The translations under genes and the position numbers were made by a program. This document shows positions 1-11,739 of a DNA stretch of 64,000 nt, piece by piece. The stretch is from Phorcus lineatus (taxonomy: Eukaryota; Mollusca; Gastropoda; Trochida; Trochidae): positions 39,418,520 through 39,482,519 of the forward strand of contig OV121089.1 in the NCBI GenBank assembly GCA_921293015.1. The letters run 5' to 3'. The first letter of the stretch is position 1. Each line of letters starts with the position of its first letter. The notes under the pieces are model-generated. The model was not told where the DNA came from and did no database searches. It worked only from the letters and a program-made list of their open reading frames with translations.

Positions 1-734
1 GTATCAAGATTCGCTGAGTGCGTTAGCAAGGGTTAATTTGCAAAGTTGAAGGAAAACACCCTTCCTGTCAAGACATGCGACATGGGGCAGAAGTTGGAAG
101 AAATACTCTTCGATGTCTTATGAATTATCACGTAATTTACAGTCTAGAGAAGGCCGAAATGGCTTTATGCAGCAGATGTCCGTACGACTGGACGTATGGA
201 CAGCGTGCGCGAGATGACCAAATGCACACAAGTGCGGCAAGAGCTGTCAAAATCTGATCAGACAGGCAGAGAAGCAAGCAAAAAAGCCTGCCTGACTGAC
301 CTGACCTGAGTGACTGACATAGTCTTGATTATTTATATATATAAAGATCCTCAACCTATGTACCAGCATTCGGGAACTATATTCCAGTGTCGGCAAACCA
401 CTTGATCACGCCAAAGGAAAACACTAGCCCTTTTTCAACTTTCAAACCTCTACTGCCTCCCCTCCACATACCCCTTACATTGTGATGTTGTTACTTTCTT
501 GCCTCAACTGGCAGCAGGCCGTGTACATCGAGTAAACCTCACTTCCGCTCCTACGTACTGAAAACGTATACAAAACGTCACTTTGCTTCAGAATACGGCT
601 AAATCAACTGCAGTGCACTAAAAATGTCTTCAAAACGCTATCTAAACTTGGAAAAGCACTTAGTTTGCCCCCAAGAGCCACGGGTGCTCATATTTTGCTG
701 AATCCTGTCATTGTCGTCGCTTGCGACTATATTT
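1..734 (+). mobile_element. 3' part of a type A non-autonomous Helentron-like unit, cut by the window edge
   Basis: This is the right-hand part of a unit that begins outside the window. It matches 1565-2298 base for base as far as I can check by eye. It ends with the family tail: GCTGAATCC at 697, the hairpin GTCGCTTGCGAC (5-bp stem, TT loop) and TATATTT ending at 734. It holds no plausible gene; the 60-codon frame at 75-257 recurs in every type A unit only because the units are copies. Confidence 0.75.
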
Positions 735-756
735 ATTATTATTATTTTTTTTTTTA

Positions 757-2298
757 TTCCACCGATTTTGTGCGCACGATTCAGCCAATACCGCTGAAGC
801 GATTACAGCCACACTTGCCAGTCTTGTAGAGCTTCATGAGACAAAGCCACAATAAGCTTTTGGGCTTAATCGGCTTAAGCGTTAAAGGCACAGTAGCATC
901 CAAAGTGCGAAAAATTAACATGGGAAAAATTTTCAAAATGCACTTAGAGACTTGCAACTTTTTTTAAACGATGCACAGTAACAATGCAAGCAAAAAAGTC
1001 AATCATGGCAAATTCGTAGCATGAGTACTTTGGCCGCCATATTGCTTTAATTAACTTTTTGAAATTTCCGGACCCCATGCATCTTTGAGAATCTTCTCCT
1101 CTGAAGATACATGCAATTAAGAGCTGAAACTCACATATATCATAGCTAAAGGAATGGGGAGAAAATTCATTTTGGAAAATTTTCATTTTTCTGAATACTT
1201 TTTCTTCTGCAACCCTTCAAAGTTGGGCGACTTTGCTCGTTTTAGCATATTCAAGGGCAGATAACTCAAAAACCTACCCGTCGAATTTAATGAATTTTGC
1301 ATGAGAGGTAAACATGATCGAGGTCATTAAGAATCAAGAATAAAATGGATCGCGAACAGTCATTTCAGTTCACACGAGGGAGTCAAAGTTTGCATCATAC
1401 TATATGTCAATTAAGTGCGTTAGCAAGGGTTAAATTGCAAACAATTGAAGGAAAACATCAATATTGAAGAACGGTCAAGACGTGTGACATGTCCAAATGC
1501 AGGTACATGCGCTCTTGCATGTGTGAAAGGGCAGAAGTTGACAGAAATACTCTACATTGCTCTTGTATCAAGATTCGCTGAGTGCGTTAGCAAGGGTTAA
1601 TTTGCAAAGTTGAAGGAAAACACCCTTCCTGTCAAGACATGCGACATGGGGCAGAAGTTGGAAGAAATACTCTTCGATGTCTTATGAATTATCACGTAAT
1701 TTACAGTCTAGAGAAGGCCGAAATGGCTTTATGCAGCAGATGTCCGTACGACTGGACGTATGGACAGCGTGCGCGAGATGACCAAATGCACACAAGTGCG
1801 GCAAGAGCTGTCAAAATCTGATCAGACAGGCAGAGAAGCAAGCAAAAAAGCCTGCCTGACTGACCTGACCTGAGTGACTGACATAGTCTTGATTATTTAT
1901 ATATATAAAGATCCTCAACCTATGTACCAGCATTCGGGAACTATATTCCAGTGTCGGCAAACCACTTGATCACGCCAAAGGAAAACACTAGCCCTTTTTC
2001 AACTTTCAAACCTCTACTGCCTCCCCTCCACATACCCCTTACATTGTGATGTTGTTACTTTCTTGCCTCAACTGGCAGCAGGCCGTGTACATCGAGTAAA
2101 CCTCACTTCCGCTCCTACGTACTGAAAACGTATACAAAACGTCACTTTGCTTCAGAATACGGCTAAATCAACTGCAGTGCACTAAAAATGTCTTCAAAAC
2201 GCTATCTAAACTTGGAAAAGCACTTAGTTTGCCCCCAAGAGCCACGGGTGCTCATATTTTGCTGAATCCTGTCATTGTCGTCGCTTGCGACTATATTT
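757..2298 (+). mobile_element. Type A non-autonomous Helentron-like unit 1
   Basis: The head starts at 757 (TTCCACCGATTTT, palindrome GTGCGCAC, GATTCAGCC) and the tail ends at 2298 with hairpin plus TATATTT. The spacing to the next head is exactly 1564 bp. In the right half is an imperfect direct repeat of about 170 bp that starts at each GTGCGTTAGCAAGGGT. Near 1858-1880 there is a short CTGAC-rich tract, followed by the AT palindrome TTTATATATATAAA. I see no coding capacity. Confidence 0.8.
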
Positions 2299-2320
2299 AT
2301 TATTATTATTTTTTTTTTTA

Positions 2321-3862
2321 TTCCACCGATTTTGTGCGCACGATTCAGCCAATACCGCTGAAGCGATTACAGCCACACTTGCCAGTCTTGTAGAGCTTCA
2401 TGAGACAAAGCCACAATAAGCTTTTGGGCTTAATCGGCTTAAGCGTTAAAGGCACAGTAGCATCCAAAGTGCGAAAAATTAACATGGGAAAAATTTTCAA
2501 AATGCACTTAGAGACTTGCAACTTTTTTTAAACGATGCACAGTAACAATGCAAGCAAAAAAGTCAATCATGGCAAATTCGTAGCATGAGTACTTTGGCCG
2601 CCATATTGCTTTAATTAACTTTTTGAAATTTCCGGACCCCATGCATCTTTGAGAATCTTCTCCTCTGAAGATACATGCAATTAAGAGCTGAAACTCACAT
2701 ATATCATAGCTAAAGGAATGGGGAGAAAATTCATTTTGGAAAATTTTCATTTTTCTGAATACTTTTTCTTCTGCAACCCTTCAAAGTTGGGCGACTTTGC
2801 TCGTTTTAGCATATTCAAGGGCAGATAACTCAAAAACCTACCCGTCGAATTTAATGAATTTTGCATGAGAGGTAAACATGATCGAGGTCATTAAGAATCA
2901 AGAATAAAATGGATCGCGAACAGTCATTTCAGTTCACACGAGGGAGTCAAAGTTTGCATCATACTATATGTCAATTAAGTGCGTTAGCAAGGGTTAAATT
3001 GCAAACAATTGAAGGAAAACATCAATATTGAAGAACGGTCAAGACGTGTGACATGTCCAAATGCAGGTACATGCGCTCTTGCATGTGTGAAAGGGCAGAA
3101 GTTGACAGAAATACTCTACATTGCTCTTGTATCAAGATTCGCTGAGTGCGTTAGCAAGGGTTAATTTGCAAAGTTGAAGGAAAACACCCTTCCTGTCAAG
3201 ACATGCGACATGGGGCAGAAGTTGGAAGAAATACTCTTCGATGTCTTATGAATTATCACGTAATTTACAGTCTAGAGAAGGCCGAAATGGCTTTATGCAG
3301 CAGATGTCCGTACGACTGGACGTATGGACAGCGTGCGCGAGATGACCAAATGCACACAAGTGCGGCAAGAGCTGTCAAAATCTGATCAGACAGGCAGAGA
3401 AGCAAGCAAAAAAGCCTGCCTGACTGACCTGACCTGAGTGACTGACATAGTCTTGATTATTTATATATATAAAGATCCTCAACCTATGTACCAGCATTCG
3501 GGAACTATATTCCAGTGTCGGCAAACCACTTGATCACGCCAAAGGAAAACACTAGCCCTTTTTCAACTTTCAAACCTCTACTGCCTCCCCTCCACATACC
3601 CCTTACATTGTGATGTTGTTACTTTCTTGCCTCAACTGGCAGCAGGCCGTGTACATCGAGTAAACCTCACTTCCGCTCCTACGTACTGAAAACGTATACA
3701 AAACGTCACTTTGCTTCAGAATACGGCTAAATCAACTGCAGTGCACTAAAAATGTCTTCAAAACGCTATCTAAACTTGGAAAAGCACTTAGTTTGCCCCC
3801 AAGAGCCACGGGTGCTCATATTTTGCTGAATCCTGTCATTGTCGTCGCTTGCGACTATATTT
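2321..3862 (+). mobile_element. Type A non-autonomous Helentron-like unit 2
   Basis: This is a direct tandem copy of the preceding unit, with a 1564-bp period and no difference that I could find by eye. The tail is at 3825-3862. After this tail the junction changes: two mini-units and a longer ATT tract follow instead of the short ATT/T tract between the earlier units. Confidence 0.8.
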
Positions 3863-3956
3863 AAGGATTCAGCAGAAATGCTGAATCCTTATTGTTATTG
3901 GCGTGTTTTATTAAGGATTCAGCAAATTTTGCTGAATCCTTATTGTTATTGGCGTG

Positions 3957-3993
<37 letters not shown>

Positions 3994-3997
3994 TTTC
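3863..3997 (+). repeat. Junction: two 47-48 bp palindromic mini-units and (ATT)n
   Basis: The mini-units are at 3863-3909 (GAAA loop) and 3913-3960 (AAATTTT centre). Each reads AAGGATTCAGCA, a loop, TGCTGAATCCTT, then ATTGTTATTGGCGTGTTTT. They are separated by ATT and followed by an ATT microsatellite. The stem arms match the GCTGAATCCTT of the unit tail and its inverse. Confidence 0.85.
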
Positions 3998-5539
3998 TTC
4001 CACCGATTTTGTGCGCACGATTCAGCCCAAACCGCTGAAGCGATTACAGCCAAACTTGCCAGTCTTGTAGAACTTCATGAGACGAAGCCACAATAAGCTT
4101 TTGGGGTTAATCGGCTTAAGCGTTAAAGGCACAGTACCATTCAAAGTTCGAAAAATTAACATGGGAAATTTTTCAAAATGCACTTAGAGACTTGCAACTT
4201 TTTGCAAACGGTGCACAGTAACAATTCAAGCAAAAAAGTCAATCATGGCAAATTCGTAACATGAGTAGTTTGGCCGCCATATTGCTTTAATTAACTTTTT
4301 GAAATTTCCGGACCCCATGCATCTTTGAGAATCTTCTTCTCTGAAGATACTTGCATCTAAGAGCTGAAATTCATACTCAATGTAGCTGAAGCATTGTTGT
4401 TTTGAATTTATATTTTTCAAGGTCCTAACATTAACTCTTTTTTCTCAGCAACCCTGCAAAGTCGGGCGACTTTGCTCGTTTTAGCATATTCAAGGGCAGA
4501 TAACTCAAAAACCTACCCGTCGAATTTCATGAATTTTGCATGAGAGGTAAACATGATCGAGGTCATTAAGAATCAAGAATAAAAGGAATCGCGAACAGTC
4601 ATTTCAGTTCACATGAGGGAGTCCAAGTTTGCATCATACTATATGCCAATTAAGTGCGTTAGCAAGGGTTGAATTGCAAACAATTGAAGGAAAACATCAA
4701 TATTGAAGAACGGCCAAGACGTGTGACATGTCCAAATGCAGGTACATGCGCTCTTGCATGTGTGAAAGGGCAAAAGTTGACAGAAATACTCTACATTGCT
4801 CTTGTATCAAGATTCGTTACGTGCGTTAGCAAGGGTAAATTTGAAAAGTTGAAGGAAAACTGTCAAGATATGCGACATGGGGCAAAGTTTGAGAGAAATA
4901 CTCTTTGATGTCTTATAAACAAGCACGTAATTGACAGTCTACAGAGGGACGAAATCGCTCTTTGGAGCAAAAGTCCGTACTACTGCACGAATGGTTAGCG
5001 TGTGTTAGAAGACCAAAAGCATACAAGTGCGTCAGTAACTGTCAAAATCTGATCAGACAGGCAGAGAAGCAAGCAAAAAAGCCTGCCTGACTGACCTGAG
5101 CTGACTGACTGACATAGTCTTGATTATTTATATATATAAACATCCTCAACCTATGTACCAGCATTCGGGAACTATATTCCAGTGTCGGCAAACCCCTTGA
5201 TCTCGCCAAAGGAAAACACAAGCACTTTTTCAACTTTCAAACCTATACTGCCTCCCCTCCATATACCCCTTACATTATGATGTTCTTGCTTTCTTGCCTC
5301 AACTGGCAGCAGGCCGTGTACATCGAGTAAACCTCACTTCCGCTCCTATGTCTCCCTACGTACTGAAAACGTATACAAAACGTCATTTTCCTTCACAATA
5401 CGGCTAAATCAACTGCAGTGTACTAAAAATGTCTTCAAAACTCTATCTTAACTCGGAAAAGCACTTAGTTTGCCCCCAAGAGCCACGGGTGCTCATATTT
5501 TGCTGAATCCTGTCATTGTCGTCGCTTGCGACTATATTT
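3998..5539 (+). mobile_element. Type A non-autonomous Helentron-like unit 3 (diverged)
   Basis: The head has GTGCGCAC and the tail spans 5502-5539. It is the same length as units 1 and 2 but carries scattered substitutions. In the internal segment at 4320-4440 it resembles type C units rather than type A, which suggests recombination or gene conversion between subfamilies. No gene is supported. Confidence 0.78.
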
Positions 5540-5548
5540 ATTATTATT

Positions 5549-6906
5549 ATTCCACGATTCTTGTGAACAAGATTCAACCAAAACCACCCTCTCGAATACA
5601 ACCAAACTTTATGATCTTTTAGCCCTTACAAGGAACTCGCGACATGAAACTTTTCAGCCAATTTGAACATTACATTAAAGGCCCAGTCCCATTCAAAGTT
5701 TTGAAAATTAACATTGGAAAAATTTTCAAAATTGACTTAGAGACTTGAAACTTTTTTCAAAAGATGCGCAATTAAATTGCATGCAAAAAAGTAAATCATG
5801 GCTAATTTGTAAGTCACGTGATTTCGGCGCCATCTTGAATTTTCACACTTTTTGCAAGTTCAAGACACCATGCACATTTGAGGGATCACTTCTCTGCTAA
5901 TACTTGCAGTAGAGATCCGATACTTACATGATAAGTAGTTTAAGCATTGGCTTATAACAACATTGTCTCAGAATCTAAAAATTCACAATACTTTTTCCAC
6001 AGCGACCATTCCAATTTTCAAAATTTTCAAAAATTGCAAACTTTAAGGGCAGATAACTCAAAAACCTACCCGTCGAATTTTATGATTTTTGCATGAGAGT
6101 TAGATGTGACTAATGTCTCTACGACTCAAGAAAAAAATCGCTCGCGAACAGTCATTTCCGGTCATGCGTGAAAGTCAAAGTTTGCAAATTCAGAAAACGA
6201 GGCGTTTACAGTGTGTTCTTGTAACGTCCTTACTAACAAACAACAAACCATACAACGTTGTGTTTTACCTCAAAAGACAGGCTAAAGAATTTTCTATCAA
6301 GGATATTAACATTTTATTCAATCGTGTTCCTGTTAACGGAGATACAGGCCTTCAAAGTTGGTCGATTTCAAGTTTCATTTTGAGCGTGACAAATAGCAGC
6401 AATATATGAAACAGCATGAGCACAAATCAGTTTGAACAAAAACAGCACATATTCTGAAATGATCAGAATTGTAGTAAATGATGATTGTAAAGTGTAAAAC
6501 ATGGAGTTATTAAAGTAATTGTTTTAACTTATGCACTTAACCTACAACATAAGCATATTTGTTACGATTCCTCTATTTCATTTCCTATGAACTAAAATTG
6601 GATCGATTCAACTATATCCTATATATCTTAAGATATTGGTGATATGATACCTGACACGAATTAGTTTCACTTAGATTTTTGATTGGTAACGTTAGATGAT
6701 TGTAAATGATTGAGTAGCATAGTTTTTTCACGTTATCAACTTCTTTGCAATTATCACACATTAGGTCAGATGAAACATGCTGTGGTAGCTAAATGCGTCG
6801 GCCAATTTTCATGAAATTTTCAGGGAGGACTGCTACCATCACTATGTGCGTAATGAATGTTCTTTTAATGCGCTGAATCCGTTTGTCGTCGCTTGCGACT
6901 ATATTT
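5549..6906 (+). mobile_element. B-headed non-autonomous Helentron-like unit 4
   Basis: The head is TTCCACGATT followed by CTTGTGAACAAG (near-palindrome) and ATTCAACC. The body is a diverged relative of the A/D body and still carries GGCAGATAACTCAAAAACC. The last 160 bp contain TCAACTTCTTTGCAATTATC and ATTTTCATGAAATTTTCAGG before the tail at 6872-6906. This 3' terminus resembles the one at 44455-44620 downstream of the large ORF. The middle, 6410-6740, is AT-rich with no recognisable content. Confidence 0.7.
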
Positions 6907-6934
6907 ATTATTATTATTATTATTTTTTTTTTTA

Positions 6935-8483
6935 TTCCACCGATTTTGTGCGCACGATTCAGCCAATACCGCTGAAGCGATTACAGCCAAACTTGCCAGT
7001 CTTGTAGAGCTTCATGAGACAAAGCCACAATAAGCTTTTGGGCTTAATCGGCTTAAGCGTTAAAGGCACAGTAGCATCCAAAGTGCGAAAAATTAACATG
7101 GGAAAAATTTTCAAAATGCACTTAGAGACTTGCAACTTTTTTTAAACGATGCACAGTAACAATGCAAGCAAAAAAGTCAATCATGGCAAATTCGTAGCAT
7201 GAGTACTTTGGCCGCCATATTGCTTTAATTAACTTTTTGAAATTTCCGGACCCCATGCATCTTTGAGAATCTTCTCCTCTGAAGATACATGCAATTAAGA
7301 GCTGAAACTCACATATATCATAGCTAAAGGAATGGGGAGAAAATTCATTTTGGAAAATTTTCATTTTTCTGAATACTTTTTCTTCTGCAACCCTTCAAAG
7401 TTGGGCGACTTTGCTCGTTTTAGCATATTCAAGGGCAGATAACTCAAAAACCTACCCGTCGAATTTAATGAATTTTGCATGAGAGGTAAACATGATCGAG
7501 GTCATTAAGAATCATGAATAAAATGGATCGCGAACAGTCATTTCAGTTCACACGAGGGAGTCAAAGTTTGCATCATACTATATGTCAATTAAGTGCGTTA
7601 GCAAGGGTTAAATTGCAAACAGTTGAAGGAAAACATGAATATTGAAGAACGGTCAAGACGTGTGACATGTCCAAATGCAGGTACATGCGCTCTTGCATGT
7701 GTGAAAGGGCAAAAGTTGACAGAAATACTCTACATTGCTCTTGTATCAAGATTCGTTACGTGCGTTAGCAAGGGTAAATTTGAAAAGTTGAAGGAAAACA
7801 CCCTTCCTGTCAAGACATGCGACATGGGGCAGAAGTTCGAAGAAATACTCTTCGATGTCTTATGAATTATCACGTAATTGACAGTCTAGAGAAGGCTGAA
7901 ATGGCTTTATGCACCAGAAGTCCGTACGACTGGACGTATGGACAGCTTGCGCGAGATGAGCAAATGCACACAAGTGCGGCAAGAGCTGTCAAAATCTGAT
8001 CAGACAGGCAGAGAAGCGAGCAAAAAAGCCTGCCTGACTGACCCGACTGACTGACATAGTCTTGATTATTTATATATATTACGATCCTCAACCTATGTAC
8101 CAGCATTCAGGAACTATATTCCAGTGTCGGCAAAGCACTTGATCTCGCCAAAGGAAAACACTAGCCCTTTTTCAACTTTCAAACCTCTACTGCCTCCCCT
8201 GCAGATACCCCTTACATTATGATGCTGTTGCTTTCTTGCCTCAACTGCCAGCAGGCCGTGTACATCGAGTAAACCTCACTTCCGCTCCTATGTCTCGCTA
8301 CGTACTGAAAACGTATACACAACGTCATTTTCCTTCAGAATACGGCTAAATCAACTGCAGTGCACTAAAAATGTCTTCAAAACGCTATATCTAAACTTGG
8401 AAAAGCACTTAGTTTGCCCCCAAGAGCCACGGGTGCTCATATTTTGCTGAATCCTGTCATTGTCGTCGCTTGCGACTATATTT
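6935..8483 (+). mobile_element. Type A non-autonomous Helentron-like unit 5
   Basis: The head has GTGCGCAC and the tail spans 8446-8483. The left two thirds are close to units 1 and 2. From about 7700 the sequence carries variants typical of type D, such as GATTCGTTACGTGCG, so it looks like an A/D mosaic. Confidence 0.78.
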
Positions 8484-8526
8484 AAGGATTCAGCAGAAAT
8501 GCTGAATCCTTATTGTTATTGGCGTG

Positions 8527-8560
<34 letters not shown>

Positions 8561-8564
8561 TTTC
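8484..8564 (+). repeat. Junction: one mini-unit (GAAA loop) and (ATT)n
   Basis: The mini-unit lies at 8484-8530 and abuts the TATATTT of the tail directly. About 10 ATT repeats and a T-rich stretch follow before the next head. Confidence 0.85.
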
Positions 8565-10098
8565 TTCCACCGATTTTGTCGCCGCGATTCAGCCAATACC
8601 GCTGAAGCGATGACAGCCAAACTCGACAGACTGATAGACCTTCATGAGACGAAGCCGCAATAAGCTTTTGGGCTCAATCGGCTTAAGCGTTAAAGGCACA
8701 GTACGATCCAAAGTTCGAAAAATTAACATGGGAAATTTTTTCAAAATGCACTTAGAGACTTGCAACTTTTTGCAAACGATGCACAGTAACAATTCAAGCA
8801 AAAAAGTCAATCATGGCAAATTCGTAACATGAGTACTTTGGCCGCCATATTGCTTTAATTAACTTTTTGAAATTTCCGGACCCCATGCATCTTTGAGAAT
8901 CTTCTCCTCAGAAGATACATGCAAGTAAGAGCTGAAACTCACATATATCATAGCTAAAGGAATGGGGAGAAAATTCATTTTGGAAAATTTTCATTTTTCT
9001 GAATACTTTTTCTTCTGCAACCCTTCAAAGTCGGGCGACTTTGCTCGTTTTAGAATATTCAAGGGCAGATAACTCAAAAACCTACCCGTCGAATTTAATG
9101 AATTTTGCATGAGAGGTAAACATGATCGAGGTCATTAAGAATCATGAATAAAATGGATCGCGAACAGTCATTTCAGTTCACAGGAGGGAGTCAAAGTTTG
9201 CATCATACTATATGTCAATTAAGTGCGTTAGCAAGGGTTAAATTGCAAACAGTTGAAGGAAAACATCAATATTGAAGAACGGTCAAGACGTGTGACATGT
9301 CCAAATGCAGGTACATGCGCTCTTGCATGTGTGAACGGGCAAAAGTTGACAGAAATACTCTACATTGCTCTTGTATCAAGATTCGTTACGTGCGTTAGCA
9401 AGGGTAAATTTGAAAAGTTGAAGGAAAACTGTCAAGATATGCGACATGGGGCAAAGTTTGAGAGAAATACTCTTTGATGTCTTATAAACAAGCACGTAAT
9501 CGACAGTCTACAGAGGGACGAAATCGCTCTTTGGAGCAAAAATCCGTACGACTGCACGTATGGTCGACGTGTGCGAGAAGACCAAAAGCATGCAAGTGCG
9601 TCAGTAACTGTCAAAATCTCATCAGACAGGCAGAGAAGCGAGCAAAAAAGCCTGCCTGACTGACCTGACCTGAGTGACTGACATAGTCTTGATTATTTAT
9701 ATATATAAAGATCCTCAACCTATGTACCAGCATTCGGGAACTATATTCCAGTGTCGGCAAACCACTTGATCACGCCAAAGGAAAACACTAGCCCTTTTTC
9801 AACTTTCAAACCTCTACTGCCTCCCCTCCACATACCCCTTACATTGTGATGTTGTTACTTTCTTGCCTCAACTGGCAGCAGGCCGTGTACATCGAGTAAA
9901 CCTCACTTCCGCTCCTACGTACTGAAAACGTATACAAAACGTCACTTTGCTTCAGAATACGGCTAAATCAACTGCAGTGCACTAAAAATGTCTTCAAAAC
10001 GCTATCTAAACTTGGAAAAGCACTTAGTTTGCCCCCAAGAGCCACGGGTGCTCATATTTTGCTGAATCCTGTCATTGTCGTCGCTTGCGACTATATTT
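8565..10098 (+). mobile_element. Type D non-autonomous Helentron-like unit 6 (1534 bp)
   Basis: This is the reference type D unit. Its head reads TTTTG-TCGC-C-GCGA-TTCAGCC and its tail is at 10061-10098. The right half carries the 170-bp direct repeat (GTGCGTTAGCAAGGGT near 9228 and 9389). It also has an 11-bp imperfect inverted repeat TCAGACAGGCA/TGCCTGACTGA (about 9623-9664) and TTTATATATATAAA. Further copies of identical length occur at 11740, 17372, 46492, 48164, 51172, 55618, 58829, 60501 and 62173. Confidence 0.8.
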
Positions 10099-10289
10099 AA
10101 GGATTCAGCAAATTTTGCTGAATCCTTATTGTTATTGGCGTGTTTTATTATTATTATTAAGGATTCAGCAGAAATGCTGAATCCTTATTGTTATTGGCGT
10201 GTTTTATTATTATTATTATTATTAAGGATTCAGCAGAAATGCTGAATCCTTATTGTTATTGGCGTGTTTTATTATTATTTTTTTTTTTA
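10099..10289 (+). repeat. Junction: three mini-units and (ATT)n
   Basis: Mini-units lie at 10099-10146 (AAATTTT centre), 10159-10205 (GAAA) and 10224-10270 (GAAA). The spacers are ATT x4 and ATT x6, with a T-rich run before the next head. Confidence 0.85.
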
Positions 10290-11726
10290 TTCCACCGATT
10301 TTGTCGCCGCGATTTAGCCCAAACCGCTAAAGCTATTACAGCCAAACTTACCAGTCTTGTAGAGCTTCATTAGACTTAGCCGCAATAAGCTTTTGGGCTT
10401 AATCGGCTTAAGTGTTAAAGGCACAGTACCATCCAAAGTTCGAAAAATTAACATGGGAAAATTTTTCAAAATGCCCTTAGAGACTTGCAACTTTTTTTAA
10501 ACGATGCACAGTAACATTGTAAGCAAAAAAGTAAATCATGGCAAATTCGTAGCATCAGTAGTTTAGCCGCCATATTGCTTTATTTGGACGTTTTGAAATT
10601 TACAGACCCCATGCATCTTTGAGAATCTTCTTCTCTGAAGATACTTGCATCTTAGAGCTGAAATTCATACTCAATGTAGCTGAAGCATTGTAATTTTGAA
10701 TTTGACCTTTTCAAGGTCGTAACATTAAAACTTTTTTCTCAGCAACCCTTCAAATTCGGGCGACGTAGCTCATATAAGCATGTTCAAGGGGAGATAACTC
10801 AAAAAGTTAGACTCACAATTGCAATATTTTTTCAGGAATGTAAGACAAGTATGTGTTCTTGACGAAACTATTAAAACATTGATCGCGGACAGCCATTATC
10901 GTTCACAAAAATCGATCAAAAACAGCAAAAATATGTTTACAAAAATTTAACATGGGCTAATTTTTCAAAATGCACTTAGACACTTGAAACTTGTTTTGAA
11001 TGAAGCGTATTACCTGTATGAACAAAAAAGTCAATCATGACCATTTCATAAGTATTATAGTTTTTGCACAATATCAACTTATTTGTTCTAGAAATTGGTT
11101 TCCAATATTCCACCGATTTTGTCGCCGCGATTTAGCCAAAACCGCTAAAGCTATTTCAGCCAATCTCACCAATCTGATAGAACTTCATGAGACGAAGCCA
11201 CAATAAGAATTTGCGCTTAATCGGTTTAAGCGTTAAAGGCACAGTACGATCGAAATTTCGAAAAATTAACATGGGAATTTTTTTCAAAATGCACTTAGAA
11301 ACTTGCAACTTGTTTTAAACGACAGGCAATTACATTTGGAGGAAAAAAGTAAATGATGGCAAATTCGTAGCATGAATAGTTTGGCCGCCATATTGCTTTT
11401 AGTGATTTTTTAGATGCATCTTAAAAAATCTTCTTCTCTGAAGATATTTGCATCTAAGAGCTCAAACTCTCCAATAATGTAGCTGAGACATTGGGAATTT
11501 CAGGGTGATTCAGATTTTGATGTCAGTCAAATATTCTTTGCTCACCACTTCTTTGCAATAACCGGAGTATGCTTTGGAGATAAGGTCAGATGAAACTTGC
11601 TGCTGTAGATTAATGCATGCTCCAATCTTCATGAAAATTTCAGTGAAGCTGGCTAACATCGCTATGTTTATACTGAATGTGCTTTTTATGCGCTGAATCC
11701 TTTTGTCGTCGCTTGCGACTATATTT
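10290..11726 (+). mobile_element. Composite unit 7 with two heads
   Basis: It has a first head at 10290 and a second, nearly complete head at 11108 (TTCCACCGATTTTGTCGCC), but only one tail, at 11692-11726. The sequence after the second head repeats the post-head block (GTTAAAGGCACAGTACGATC) and then leads into the B/C-type 3' terminus. It looks like two elements fused after loss of the first tail. No gene is supported. Confidence 0.72.
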
Positions 11727-11739
11727 ATTATTATTTTTC

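Noticed and set aside
757..3862. Ordinary satellite DNA unrelated to transposons
   Set aside because: Units carry defined heads and tails with subterminal inverted repeats and a terminal hairpin, and occur in several subfamilies sharing only the ends.
9253..9477. 74-codon frame repeated in all type D units, and its neighbours of 60-73 codons
   Set aside because: It starts at TTG, has no family motif, and recurs only because the units are copies. Type A copies break the frame.
10099..10289. CRISPR-like appearance of regularly spaced palindromic mini-units
   Set aside because: Spacers are simple ATT repeats, not unique sequence, and the DNA is eukaryotic.
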